This document shows positions 1 through 8,428 of a stretch of DNA of 64,000 nt, piece by piece. The stretch is from contig NZ_CP186925.1 of NCBI RefSeq assembly GCF_049562855.1, forward strand, positions 682,001-746,000. The letters run 5' to 3'. Every line of letters begins with the position of its first letter. Within the stretch, counting starts at the first letter, position 1. Source of the DNA: Ruminococcus_C callidus (GTDB lineage Bacteria > Bacillota > Clostridia > Oscillospirales > Ruminococcaceae). The position numbers and the translations under genes are program-made. The notes under the pieces were generated by a model that saw only the letters and a program-made list of their open reading frames with translations, was not told the origin of the DNA and searched no databases.

Positions 1-997
1 TAGTGCCGGTTTCAGATGCCGGTTCTGTAGAACCGCTGTCCGGCGTGACAGCTCCGTTTGTCAGGGTGATGATAAAGCCGCTGCTGTTGTCACCGGAAAC
101 GGTGTAGACTGCATTTTCCGGCAGGGAAACCGTTGTGGTGCCGCTGGCATCTGCGGGAACGTAGTAGATCGTGTAAGACTGTACGCCGTCAGAATATGCC
201 AGCCCGCCGGATTCCATGGTGTAATTCCGGAGATAGTCCAGGTATTCCTCCAGACAGAAGTTGTTTTCGTGCATGATCGCCGCGTGAATCTTGCCCACAT
301 ACCGGAAGTGGTGCGGGGCGTAGGGTGTGCCGGTGGTTTCTGTCTTGTCGCTGGGATACCGCAGAATGAAGCCGTATTCCCACGAGTTCGTCACCATCCA
401 CTCATTGCGTTTGGTGATGTAGGGAACAACTTCGCCGGTGCTGGTGATCAGACCAATGTCAAAGCCGTAGCCGCTGCTGCGGTCAGGGAGAACATTGGTA
501 TAAATGGAGGTGCTGCTCAGCGTGGTGTCCAGCGTGCTGTAAACCTGTAGATTGGCATAGCCATTTGCAGCGGCGTATGCATCGAACAGACTGCACAGCG
601 GCTCCGTGATTTCCGACTGCATTTGCAGGGAAGTATCTCTGGGCTTGACGTTGGTGTCCGTCACGGCGGAAAAGTCTGTCCATGCCTGTGCACCGGCATA
701 GGGATGTGCGGCATCTACCAGAATCAGAGAGCCGTTTGCCTCATCGGCTGCGGTCAGCTGTAGTACTGTTCCGCTGGGTTGTGTTGCTTCGGTGGTATCA
801 GCGTTTTCCTCTCCTGCGGAAGAAGTGTCAGAGGCGGACGGCGTAGAAGCAAATCCGCCCACGCCCACAATATTTTCGGGAACATTCTGCAAGAAAACGC
901 GGTAAAATGCGTCCAGTGCGAAGATCCCGACAATCAGGAGCACTAACGCAAGGAGAAAGCCGGCGGGACTCATGTGTCTTTGTTTCCGTTTGCTCAT
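1..997 (-). CDS. VanY-like M15B carboxypeptidase homologue, probable pseudoenzyme (3' end outside window)
   Basis: The frame runs from ATG at 997 to the window edge (332 codons). An N-terminal membrane anchor (about residues 11-30) is followed by an extracytoplasmic M15B/VanY-type domain. The family's C-terminal block is clear: WEYGFILRYPSD, then HFRYVGKIHAAIM, ending with ENNFCLEEYLDYL. Family zinc and catalytic motifs are SxHxxGxAxD and ExxH. Here the first reads PDRSSGYGFD, so the His ligand is Arg173 while Asp180 remains. The second reads APHH, so the general-base Glu is Ala227 while His230 remains. I infer a peptidoglycan-binding or regulatory protein rather than an active carboxypeptidase. 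A Thr/Ser-rich tail follows. It starts 43 bp after the S11 carboxypeptidase gene and is probably co-transcribed with it. Confidence 0.82.
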   Translation of the reverse strand, partial: MSKRKQRHMSPAGFLLALVLLIVGIFALDAFYRVFLQNVPENIVGVGGFASTPSASDTSSAGEENADTTEATQPSGTVLQLTAADEANGSLILVDAAHPYAGAQAWTDFSAVTDTNVKPRDTSLQMQSEITEPLCSLFDAYAAANGYANLQVYSTLDTTLSSTSIYTNVLPDRSSGYGFDIGLITSTGEVVPYITKRNEWMVTNSWEYGFILRYPSDKTETTGTPYAPHHFRYVGKIHAAIMHENNFCLEEYLDYLRNYTMESGGLAYSDGVQSYTIYYVPADASGTTTVSLPENAVYTVSGDNSSGFIITLTNGAVTPDSGSTEPASETGT

Positions 998-1040
998 AGC
1001 GTGGAACCAGCCTCCTTTCCTGTGAAAGCTGCTGTTTCGG

Positions 1041-2186
1041 TTATGCAGCCGGCACAGCAGTATCAGTAGTATCGGTGAACGTGTCTGTAGGGTCCACGGC
1101 AGAACCGTTTTCATCGGTTTCCACTGGGCTTAGGTCTGTCGGCATAGGATAGCCGTTGTGGATCAGACCATAGATCGCAAAGGTATCGAATACGGCTCTC
1201 CAATAAGTAGGGCCTTTGGCGGTGACAGCGATAAAATGCTTGCCCTCGGTGTCAGTGGCATAGCTGACCAGACAGTTGCCTGCCTCGTCGGTGTAGCCGG
1301 TCTTTCCGGCATCAATGGAAATGCCGGTGACTTCGTTGCCGTACATGCGGCTGTACATGGTGCTCTCCAGCAGAATGCCTTCCGGGTGCTGCTCTGTGGC
1401 AGTGGTGGTGTACTGATAAGTGCCCAGAATTTCGCGGCAGGTATCATTTTCCATGACCGCAGACATCAGCATGGCAATGTCTGTGGCAGTGCTGTAGTGG
1501 TTGGGGTCGTAAAGTCCGCTGGCGTTGGTGAAGTGGGTATTTTTCAGCCCCAGCTCTTCCACCTTTTCGTTCATCAGCTTGACGAATTCGTCCTCAGAGC
1601 CGCAGAGATAAATGGCGATCGCGGTGGTAGCATCTGCACCGGAGGGCAATGCGATCCCGTACATCAGATCTTTCAGGGAAACGGTTTCACCCTCTTCAAA
1701 GCCGGCACGGGAAGCTTCCGCTTCGATCAGCGGGGCAATGATCTCGTAAGTCATGGTAAATGTATCGTCCATGTTTTCGATATGTTCCGCCGCCACTAAA
1801 AGCGTCATGATCTTTGTCATCGATGCCGGATAAATGCGTGCGTCCGGATCCCGCTGTGCCAGAACGGTGTTGTTTTCCACGTCCAGCAGCACAGCATGTT
1901 CGCTGGAGATATTCGAAGCGGTCAGTTCTGTGAGGTTGTCTGCCGGTGTGGGATATGTCAGCAGGGCAGGCGGTTCGGTGGGAGCCTCTGTGGGGGCTTC
2001 CGTCTGTGTAGCAACCGGAGCCTGTGCATTTGCCGCCGGAGAAAGCTGCTGCTCCACCTTGGGCTTGCCGGTCTGTGTCAGAAGTACGATGATAAATACT
2101 ACCACGATAAATCCGCAAAGGACACCGATCATGGTATTAATCCAGAGTTTTGTATTGTGGGGATTTTTCTTTCTGCGAACTTTCAT
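1041..2186 (-). CDS. Serine-type D-Ala-D-Ala carboxypeptidase (S11, DacF/PBP5-like)
   Basis: 381 aa. It trims the terminal D-Ala from peptidoglycan stem peptides outside the membrane. One N-terminal transmembrane segment (about residues 17-36) leads into a Pro/Thr-rich spacer and the penicillin-binding S11 domain. The nucleophile motif SMTK is at 122-125 and KTG at 295-297. The middle motif, usually SxN, reads SGA (182-184), so the conserved Asn is Ala; similar S11 variants may exist in Firmicutes, so activity is not excluded. No clear PBP5 C-terminal beta domain is seen; the protein ends in a short acidic Thr-rich tail. A strong promoter lies about 130 bp upstream and the M15B homologue follows. 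Confidence 0.88.
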   Translation of the reverse strand: MKVRRKKNPHNTKLWINTMIGVLCGFIVVVFIIVLLTQTGKPKVEQQLSPAANAQAPVATQTEAPTEAPTEPPALLTYPTPADNLTELTASNISSEHAVLLDVENNTVLAQRDPDARIYPASMTKIMTLLVAAEHIENMDDTFTMTYEIIAPLIEAEASRAGFEEGETVSLKDLMYGIALPSGADATTAIAIYLCGSEDEFVKLMNEKVEELGLKNTHFTNASGLYDPNHYSTATDIAMLMSAVMENDTCREILGTYQYTTTATEQHPEGILLESTMYSRMYGNEVTGISIDAGKTGYTDEAGNCLVSYATDTEGKHFIAVTAKGPTYWRAVFDTFAIYGLIHNGYPMPTDLSPVETDENGSAVDPTDTFTDTTDTAVPAA

Positions 2187-2321
2187 TGCTGCACCTCATA
2201 CCAAAATTCGATCTTTTCAGGGCGTGTCCTTGTCCAAACACGGAAACACGTCCGCAGATTTTGTGCGGCAGTTCTACGGCAAGGAAGCAGAAAACCTGTT
2301 TTTTGTCGGACTGCCTTTACA

Positions 2322-2350
2322 ATTATAATCCATTTTTACCGTTTTGTCAA
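2322..2350 (-). promoter_or_regulatory. Sigma-A promoter for the carboxypeptidase operon
   Basis: Read on the minus strand this is TTGACA, exactly 17 bp, then TATAAT: a perfect consensus housekeeping promoter. The predicted start near 2315 gives a leader of about 130 nt before the ATG at 2186. Confidence 0.85.
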
Positions 2351-2394
2351 TGGATTTAGAGGATTCTTCATGGAAATCTGCAACATCGCCCCGC

Positions 2395-2800
2395 AGGCTT
2401 GTGCATAAGCCTCCCCTGAAAGGGGTGACTCCCCACGGGGTGGGGAGATGCCCGCAGGGCAGAGGGGACCGCTCAGTACGAGGGGGACCGCCGTTAGGCG
2501 GTGGAGGGGTTCCTCCGCAAAGTGTAACTTCTAGTGCTGCCATGTCAAAACCGTCCGGCGGAATTCGCTCGTTTCCCTCGCTGTCCGCCTGGGGCTTGCC
2601 GACGCCGATAGTTGCCCTTGCCTGTATCGGTAATGTTGATATTCAGGTACTTTCCAGTATAAATGGGTAATTTTATTTTGTATGGCGTTTGCAAGCTTGT
2701 ATATAAGGCTCCCCTTTAGGGCACACGAAGGGCGTGCCTTGTGCTGAGCTGGCAAGCCGTAGGCTTGACTGAGGGGTATTCGCTACAGCAGCCAACCGGT
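2395..2800. repeat. Hairpin-rich, gene-free repeat region
   Basis: No coding sequence is supported here. The stretch is a chain of short GC-rich inverted repeats, for example CCCCTGAAAGGGG, CTCCCCACGGGGTGGGGAG and GCCCGCAGGGC at 2413-2465. A second, differently arranged block at 2700-2776 begins GGCTCCCCTTTAGGGC and also folds into short stems. This is typical of REP/MITE-like intergenic repeats or their remnants. It belongs to neither of the two MITE families found elsewhere in the window. Clean ends and target duplications were not found. Confidence 0.5.
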
Positions 2801-2815
2801 TTCACAAAGAGTTAC

Positions 2816-2852
2816 GCTTCTTTTTTTCTTTACTGAAAAGAAAAAAAGAAGC
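2816..2852. repeat. A/T-rich perfect-stem palindrome
   Basis: GCTTCTTTTTTTCTTT pairs with its complement ending GAAGC around a small loop. An outer GAGTT at 2810 and AACTC at 2866 extend the symmetry. It could be the end of a decayed repeat element or a bidirectional terminator. The rest of 2853-3039 shows no gene. Confidence 0.5.
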
Positions 2853-3039
2853 AAAAAAAGAAAAGAACTCGCATTCCACCTGTACTGTAAGATTCCAGTA
2901 TCACCCGAAGATTATACAAGAGATTTTCACCAACAAAGCTCCCCCGGCGGGGCGAACAGGCGGCTGCCGCCGCCGTAACACTAACCTTTTTACAGTTGAA
3001 ATTGGGGCGTAAGGTCAGCGGCGACTCGCCGCTCGCCGC

Positions 3040-3075
3040 AAAAAACGGAGATGCCACAAAACTGTAGCATCTCCG
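3040..3075 (-). terminator. Rho-independent terminator of the Gld-type operon
   Basis: On the minus strand CGGAGATGC pairs with GCATCTCCG (9 bp) and is followed by six T. It sits about 30 bp past the stop of the DUF4340 gene, the last gene of the operon. Confidence 0.8.
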
Positions 3076-3106
3076 CAGAGAAATATGCAATGATTCAATG
3101 CAGCGT

Positions 3107-4543
3107 TTACGCCGCAGCAGATTCCAGAAGCTTCTGGAATGCAGTGTAGGTTTCCAGCACCTTGTCTTCACCACTCAAGGCACGCTGCCGCACAACGGCG
3201 TGGGTGAATTCTCCGTCAATGAATACCCAATAGGTGGTGTCGTCCTTTTTCACAAGGTCTACCACATGGGTGCTGCCGTCCAGCATGGTATACTCCAAGT
3301 GGAGAGCCGGCTCGGTATCTGTCGGAGCCTGTGCAGAAGTGTCCAGCGATTCGTAGGAGATCTCGGACAGTGCGGTGTAGAAGGTCTTGAACGCCTCGGT
3401 CAGTTCCGTGTCGTCGCTGTTGAAGCTTTTTCCGTTGCAGCTGTAGGTGGTGCTGGCATCGTCAAATGTGAAGCTGTCGTCGATGTCTATGGTCTTGTCA
3501 TTGAAAGAACCGTGATACTGCATGGTCAGTGCGGAAACCTCACTGATGCTGAAATAGCAGACGGTGTCGTCCATGTAATCTGAAGCATTTTTTTGCAGGA
3601 ATCCCAGATAGCTGGAGTCCAGTTTCAGGATCTCGTTGGTTTCCTTGTGCAGACAGTCTACATAAGAAGATGTCAGCGGATCGAAATCCTGCACCAGCAG
3701 GGTGGTGACTTCTCCGGTCGCCTGTGTAAACTGGAACATGTATGCCGGCTTGTCGAATCCGTACTCGGCATACTTGTCCTCGGTCACATCGCTGTCCCCG
3801 AAATCATCAGCTTCCAGTTCGGTAAGCTGGGTGAACAGGGTAGAGAGGTTGGCGTTGTTGACCGCAATCGGCGTTTCCAGCGGTTCTGTCAGTTTGTAGT
3901 CAGAGTTTCCGGAAGTGTCCTCAAAGGTATAGACCGTTTCGCCGTTCCGCTGTAAGGTCAGCTTGAGAATGTCAGAACTCTTGTCGTCCATGAGATAGCG
4001 GTAACGCATCTGCGTTTTGGTGACATAGAGATAACCGGCGGTGTTGGCATCTGCCAGATACACATGGTCGTCATCGTCCTGCATCACATAGAAGCTGGAC
4101 TTGGTGGGATTCTGACCGCCGATGTACAGGGTCTTTTCCGGCTTGTCTGCATCACTGGTGTAGTAGGTGATCGAAATCGGATCGGACAGCCCGTAGGTTT
4201 TCAGCTTGTCGCTGTCCGCAGTTCCCAGATCCTTGGTCGCTGTCAGAGAACAGCCGTAGGTGCAGAGGGCATCAATATAATAGGTATTGATGTGCATCGC
4301 ATCCCCCTCGGCAACCTGCCACTGGCTGTTGTCGTCCTTGTCAATGGTGTAATCCAGTTCCGGTGTATGGATCACCAGCTTTGTTACTGCATCGGAATCA
4401 AAGGAACTCAGCTGGAGAGCTGCCGCTTCTTCTGCAGCCTTTTCCTCTTTTTGGGTCTGGTAGTAGTCCACGCCGAAATAGGCACTGAAGCACACACCGA
4501 TCAGCAGAACCAGAATCAGCCCGATAATGAGTTGTCGTTTCAT
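3107..4543 (-). CDS. DUF4340-family protein of a Gld-type ABC system
   Basis: 478 aa. One N-terminal transmembrane helix (about residues 5-24) anchors a large extracytoplasmic domain rich in YxxD/E and beta-strand-like repeats, the pattern of DUF4340 proteins that accompany GldG-type auxiliary subunits. Molecular function is unknown; I infer it works with the exporter encoded upstream. ATG 4543 is preferred over a TTG three codons earlier because the AAGGAGG site is about 12 nt before the ATG but only 3 nt before the TTG. It is the last gene of a four-gene minus-strand operon, 33 bp after gldG. Confidence 0.75.
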   Translation of the reverse strand: MKRQLIIGLILVLLIGVCFSAYFGVDYYQTQKEEKAAEEAAALQLSSFDSDAVTKLVIHTPELDYTIDKDDNSQWQVAEGDAMHINTYYIDALCTYGCSLTATKDLGTADSDKLKTYGLSDPISITYYTSDADKPEKTLYIGGQNPTKSSFYVMQDDDDHVYLADANTAGYLYVTKTQMRYRYLMDDKSSDILKLTLQRNGETVYTFEDTSGNSDYKLTEPLETPIAVNNANLSTLFTQLTELEADDFGDSDVTEDKYAEYGFDKPAYMFQFTQATGEVTTLLVQDFDPLTSSYVDCLHKETNEILKLDSSYLGFLQKNASDYMDDTVCYFSISEVSALTMQYHGSFNDKTIDIDDSFTFDDASTTYSCNGKSFNSDDTELTEAFKTFYTALSEISYESLDTSAQAPTDTEPALHLEYTMLDGSTHVVDLVKKDDTTYWVFIDGEFTHAVVRQRALSGEDKVLETYTAFQKLLESAAA

Positions 4544-4576
4544 ATTGTACAATTGCCTCCTTGGGGCAGAAACGGA

Positions 4577-6052
4577 TTACGAATTCCGGCGTTTGATCCA
4601 GATGCCAATGCCGGCAGCCATGATCGCTACCGGAATGACGGTGAGCACTACCATCAGCCCCTTGGCGAATCCGGCATCCTGCAGGGAAATGTAGTCGTTC
4701 GTGGTGGACTTTGTGGAAATCTCCATGTCGATGTCGCTGTCATACATCCAGCTGATCGTGCTCAGGAACAGGTATACCGGAACGATAACGGTATCATCGC
4801 TGACATGTTCGTCATCAATGAATTCCGCGTTGCCGAAAACGACCATTTTGGAATCGTTTCTGGCGATGCTGGTGGAGTCTGCTGCCAGAAGCATCTGTCC
4901 GCTTTGTTTTTCCGGATCGTCGCTGACGCCGCCGTAAGGTTCGCCCTCTGCACTGTCATAGGTGGTGATCAGGGGAGCGATGGTGTACTTGCCGCCCTCG
5001 TCGTTGTAGCGGAAGCTGCGGGATTCCGGCATAAAGGTGTACAGTCCCTGATTGAGCAGAGAGGAAGTCAGGTCGGTGGCTTCACTGTCGTCGTCCAGTT
5101 CGTTCAGTTCACACTGAATGGTGTACTTGTCGCCGGAAATGTGATAGTTGGAGTTGGTTTCCGAAACGCGGTCATAGTCCATGTAGAACCCGTAGTCCTT
5201 CATGATCGCTTCCAGATTGGTATAGGCGAATGCACCGCCGTTGGGGGACATCAGCAGGCTGATGTTGCCGCCGTTGTCCAGATATGCATTCAGCTTTTCC
5301 GCTTCTGCATCGGTAATATCCTTGGAGGGTGCTGCCACCAGTACCAGAGCCGCATCGTCCGGCACACTGTCAGTTTCCGACAGGTTCAGTTCCTTGGCGG
5401 CGTAGTTGTAGTTGGTCAGGTTGGTGGTGAACTTGGTGTAGCTGTCCAGCGACTTTTCGCCGTGACCGGACAGAAAATACACAGTCGGTGTACGGTTTTC
5501 TGCCACGCCCTTGATTGTGCCGGTAATCAGGTTTTCGCCCTTGAAGTCCTCGCCGGTGGTGTTGCCGTCATCATCAGTATAGACGGTATACATGGAAGAA
5601 CCGGGGACACGTTTTTTCACGTTGTCGCAGATAAAGACCATGTCACCGGTGGACAGGGTGAATGCATTGTCGGAGTTGATCTTCTCCATGGTGTCGTTGT
5701 CGGTGTCCGGATCTACCCAGATCAGGTTGATCGACTTGTGGGCATCATAAGCTTCCAGTGCCCGATAGAGGGTGAGGGAACTCATATCGTTTTCCAGACT
5801 TTCCTTGGTGGTCAGAATGTAGAAGTCTACAGTTTTTCCCTCGCTGTCCAGCTGATCCAGATATTTTTCCGTGGTGGAGCTCAGGCTGTACTGCTTGTTG
5901 GGAGAGATGTCCCAGCTGAAGTCCAGACGGGAAACGATCATGTTCAGAACCACAGCAATGACCAGCACCAGAATGGCAAGCGTCACTGCCATGCCGGCGA
6001 ATTTGGTGTTTTTCCAGTTGTGGAAACGGTTTGTTTGTTTGTTTTGACTCAT
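4577..6052 (-). CDS. GldG-like auxiliary subunit of ABC exporter
   Basis: 491 aa. It has a transmembrane helix near the N-terminus (about 20-42), a long extracytoplasmic domain and a C-terminal helix (about 463-485) before a basic RRNS end. The central part contains PTVYFLSGHGEKSLDSY and SLLMSPNGGAFAYTNLE, typical of the ABC_transp_aux/GldG family. In Bacteroidetes GldAFG is linked to gliding; in Firmicutes such loci are non-motility exporters of unknown substrate. The gene lies between the permease (6 bp gap) and the DUF4340 gene, so it is probably a membrane partner of the permease. Confidence 0.82.
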   Translation of the reverse strand: MSQNKQTNRFHNWKNTKFAGMAVTLAILVLVIAVVLNMIVSRLDFSWDISPNKQYSLSSTTEKYLDQLDSEGKTVDFYILTTKESLENDMSSLTLYRALEAYDAHKSINLIWVDPDTDNDTMEKINSDNAFTLSTGDMVFICDNVKKRVPGSSMYTVYTDDDGNTTGEDFKGENLITGTIKGVAENRTPTVYFLSGHGEKSLDSYTKFTTNLTNYNYAAKELNLSETDSVPDDAALVLVAAPSKDITDAEAEKLNAYLDNGGNISLLMSPNGGAFAYTNLEAIMKDYGFYMDYDRVSETNSNYHISGDKYTIQCELNELDDDSEATDLTSSLLNQGLYTFMPESRSFRYNDEGGKYTIAPLITTYDSAEGEPYGGVSDDPEKQSGQMLLAADSTSIARNDSKMVVFGNAEFIDDEHVSDDTVIVPVYLFLSTISWMYDSDIDMEISTKSTTNDYISLQDAGFAKGLMVVLTVIPVAIMAAGIGIWIKRRNS

Positions 6053-6058
6053 AGCAGC

Positions 6059-6790
6059 TTACCTCCGGCTCCAGCGTCTTTTTTCAATGGAAATGATAGT
6101 CCAGATCAGGAATACCGCGATTTCCGTTACATATCCCAGCAAGTCGGAGAACTGCATCAGACCTTGGGAGAATACATAGAATTTGGTTTGGTTCGAGAAC
6201 CAGCTCAATACATCAGAGAGCACCGGAATGCCGGAGAGGAAAGAGTTGACACTCAGGTTGTCCATCAGGATCAGCATCAGCATGGCAAGTTCGCTCAGCA
6301 GGATCGCCAGCAGGGGCATTTCCGTCAGAGAGGAGATGAAGATGCCCAGGGCGATGCACACCAGACCAAACAGGAAGAAGCCGATATAGGTGCAGATCAG
6401 GCTGGACCAGATAACACGGCCATAAATGGAGGTGATGATCGGATAGAACAGGGAAGCCGCCAGCATGATCAGCAGAATGGTCGCTGTAGCGAGAAACTTC
6501 GCCATGACGATCTGCGTGACGTTCAGCGGGCTGGAGAGCAGCATGGTTTCCGTGCCGTTTTTGCGTTCCTCGGAGAATGTCCGCATGGTCAGCAGCGGCA
6601 GCAGGAAGATGAAATAGAAGATGTTGACGTAAAAGATCGAGGAGAACGAAAACGTATAGGTAGATGAAGAAACATTACCGATCTCCTGAATGAACGTCAG
6701 GGAGAATGTCGCCATAAAGAACGCGATGACAAAGTACGCGATCGGCGACAGAAAGTAACTCTGTAATTCCTTTTTATATAGTGAAAACAT
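6059..6790 (-). CDS. ABC-2 type permease (GldF-like)
   Basis: 243 aa with about six hydrophobic helices. The typical ABC-2 segment MRTFSEERKNGTETMLLSSP lies between helices two and three (about residues 68-87), followed by VTQIVMAKFLA. It forms the transmembrane channel for the ATPase encoded 6 bp upstream. The short N-terminus MFSLYKKELQSYFLSPIAYF is characteristic of GldF/NosY-type permeases. The substrate cannot be told from sequence. Confidence 0.87.
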   Translation of the reverse strand: MFSLYKKELQSYFLSPIAYFVIAFFMATFSLTFIQEIGNVSSSTYTFSFSSIFYVNIFYFIFLLPLLTMRTFSEERKNGTETMLLSSPLNVTQIVMAKFLATATILLIMLAASLFYPIITSIYGRVIWSSLICTYIGFFLFGLVCIALGIFISSLTEMPLLAILLSELAMLMLILMDNLSVNSFLSGIPVLSDVLSWFSNQTKFYVFSQGLMQFSDLLGYVTEIAVFLIWTIISIEKRRWSRR

Positions 6791-6796
6791 GGGTGG

Positions 6797-7873
6797 TTAG
6801 TCCTCCTTCTTGCCGTCTGTTCCGGCAGCATCTTCCGCCGGAGCATCTGCGGCAGACTTGTCCTCTGCCGGCTGGGCTGCGGGTTCCTGTGCGGCTTCGT
6901 CGTCCATTTCCTGCAACAGATCCTCCAGACTGGAGTGCTTGGTCTTCTGATTGACCAGCTTGACAAATACCTGTTCCAGATTTCTTTTTTCGGTGGAAAT
7001 TTCCAGTACTTCCAGACCGTGCTGGAGCAGTGCAGAGAGCAGAGCGTTCCGCACACCGTCATTTTCCAGTTCCACATCGTATGTATAGACACCAGTCTGG
7101 ACAAACTGAATATTGTCCACGCGGACAACGCCGTCCACACTTCTGGCGACCTTCGGCACTTCTCTGGAACTGCCCTGTACTTTCAGCTTTACCACCAGAC
7201 CGGAATCGTCAGCTTCTTCCAGCCGTTCAATGGTGTCGTCTGCCTTGATCTCGCCGTGGTTGATGATGACGATGCGGTCGCAGACAGCACTGATCTCGCC
7301 CAGAATGTGGGAACTCAGGATAATGGCGTGGTTCCGCCGCAGATCCAGGATCAGGTTGCGGACTTCCATCAGCTGTGTCGGGTCCAGACCAACGGTAGGT
7401 TCGTCGAGGATCAGCACCGGCGGGTCGCCGAGGATCGCCATGGCAAATCCCACACGCTGCTTATAGCCCTTGGAGAGGTTCCGGATCAGCCGCTTCTGCA
7501 CGTCAGTGATCTTGAGGCGTTCCATGACACGTTCCACTTCGCCCTTGCGTTTTGCCGCCGGAATGCCTTTCAGACCGGCAGCGAAGTTCAGATATTCCCG
7601 CACCTTCATATCCGGATAGACCGGCGGGATCTCCGGCAGAAAGCCGATGCATCGCTTTGCTTTGACAGGCTGCTGGGCGATGTCATAGCCCTGGATCTTG
7701 ACGCTGCCGCCGGTGGCGGGAATGACACCTGCCATAATATTTAATGTAGTGGACTTGCCGGCACCGTTCGGCCCCAGAAAGCCCAGTACCTCGTTTTCCT
7801 TTATGGTAAAGCTGATGCCTTTGAGAGCAGCTTTATTTCCATAGTATTTGGTCAGGTTTTGAATTTCAACCAT
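6797..7873 (-). CDS. ABC transporter ATP-binding protein (GldA-like)
   Basis: 358 aa. Walker A GPNGAGKST, signature LSKGYKQ and Walker B LILDEPTVGLDP are intact, followed by the switch region SSHILGE. The family's C-terminal extension is present, and after it a Glu/Ala/Asp-rich low-complexity tail of about 40 residues that looks dispensable. The start at 7873 (MVEIQNLTKYYG) is chosen because an AAAGGAG site lies 7-8 nt upstream; a longer open frame upstream has no such support. First gene of the four-gene export operon. It energises the ABC-2 permease from the cytoplasmic side. Confidence 0.92.
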   Translation of the reverse strand: MVEIQNLTKYYGNKAALKGISFTIKENEVLGFLGPNGAGKSTTLNIMAGVIPATGGSVKIQGYDIAQQPVKAKRCIGFLPEIPPVYPDMKVREYLNFAAGLKGIPAAKRKGEVERVMERLKITDVQKRLIRNLSKGYKQRVGFAMAILGDPPVLILDEPTVGLDPTQLMEVRNLILDLRRNHAIILSSHILGEISAVCDRIVIINHGEIKADDTIERLEEADDSGLVVKLKVQGSSREVPKVARSVDGVVRVDNIQFVQTGVYTYDVELENDGVRNALLSALLQHGLEVLEISTEKRNLEQVFVKLVNQKTKHSSLEDLLQEMDDEAAQEPAAQPAEDKSAADAPAEDAAGTDGKKED

Positions 7874-7927
7874 ATCATGCTCCTTTCTGCAAAAAGCCAT
7901 TTTGTAGGCAGTTTGCACCTTCCTCTT

Positions 7928-7956
7928 ATTATCGCAAAATAATATGTTGTTGTCAT
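7928..7956 (-). promoter_or_regulatory. Probable promoter of the Gld-type operon
   Basis: Minus strand: ATGACA, 17 bp, GATAAT, 55 bp before the ATPase start codon. One mismatch from consensus in each hexamer. The rest of 7957-8230 is AT-rich and holds no gene. Confidence 0.55.
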
Positions 7957-8230
7957 ATACAGAATGTAACCATATCATGAAATATAGAAAAAATGGATAA
8001 AAGGGCTTCTGCAACTGGCAGAAAAGCTTGTGCGTATCGCAAAAAGCAGTATGCCATATTTGTGTGATAGGGCTGTGAAAAACAGACGGAAAACCGGCGA
8101 AAGTACAAAAAACTACGGAAAAGATATGTGATGCCATAAAAATATAGGTCAACTTGCACAAAACACCGATGGAAAATCTGTACATTGCTACAAAAATGCG
8201 TTTTTCAACAGCAGGAATTTGTGCAAAGGG

Positions 8231-8259
8231 TTGACATCGATTGCAAAGGGGTGTATAAT
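8231..8259 (+). promoter_or_regulatory. Sigma-A promoter of the GH48 gene
   Basis: TTGACA at 8231, 17 bp, TATAAT at 8254: perfect consensus. Predicted start near 8266, leaving a leader of about 160 nt before the GH48 start codon. Such strength fits a gene whose product is usually among the most abundant cellulosome enzymes. Confidence 0.88.
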
Positions 8260-8265
8260 TTTTGG

Positions 8266-8428
8266 TATGAAAGAGGGTATCCTTGTGTGCGTTCTGTGAA
8301 AATGGACAAAGGATACGCTCAAAATTATGTGTCGCCTGTTCGCCGGGTCCTGCCATGAAGAAAGGATGCGAGCCTGCGGCATTCCACCATTTCCTACATT
8401 TATCTTTCAGAGAGGGGAATTTCTAAAC
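8266..8428 (+). promoter_or_regulatory. Long 5' leader of GH48 mRNA with a hairpin
   Basis: GTATCCTT (8277-8284) pairs with AAGGATAC (8309-8316) near the predicted 5' end, which could protect the transcript or regulate it. Downstream GC-rich stretches may fold further. No known riboswitch core was recognised. The ribosome-binding site AGAGAGGGG ends at 8418. Confidence 0.4.

Noticed and set aside
4064..6667. Long open frame antisense to the GldG and permease genes
   Set aside because: It mirrors the strongly biased codons of real minus-strand genes, has no Shine-Dalgarno and no recognisable domain. The same applies to long antisense frames over GH48 (8423-11479) and the scaffoldin (58526-62413).
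8330..8428. Part of the GH48 leader faintly resembling a cyclic-di-GMP-I riboswitch (GGATGCGAGCC)
   Set aside because: The other half of the conserved core (AGGGCAAACC type) is absent, and pairing of the expected stems could not be shown.
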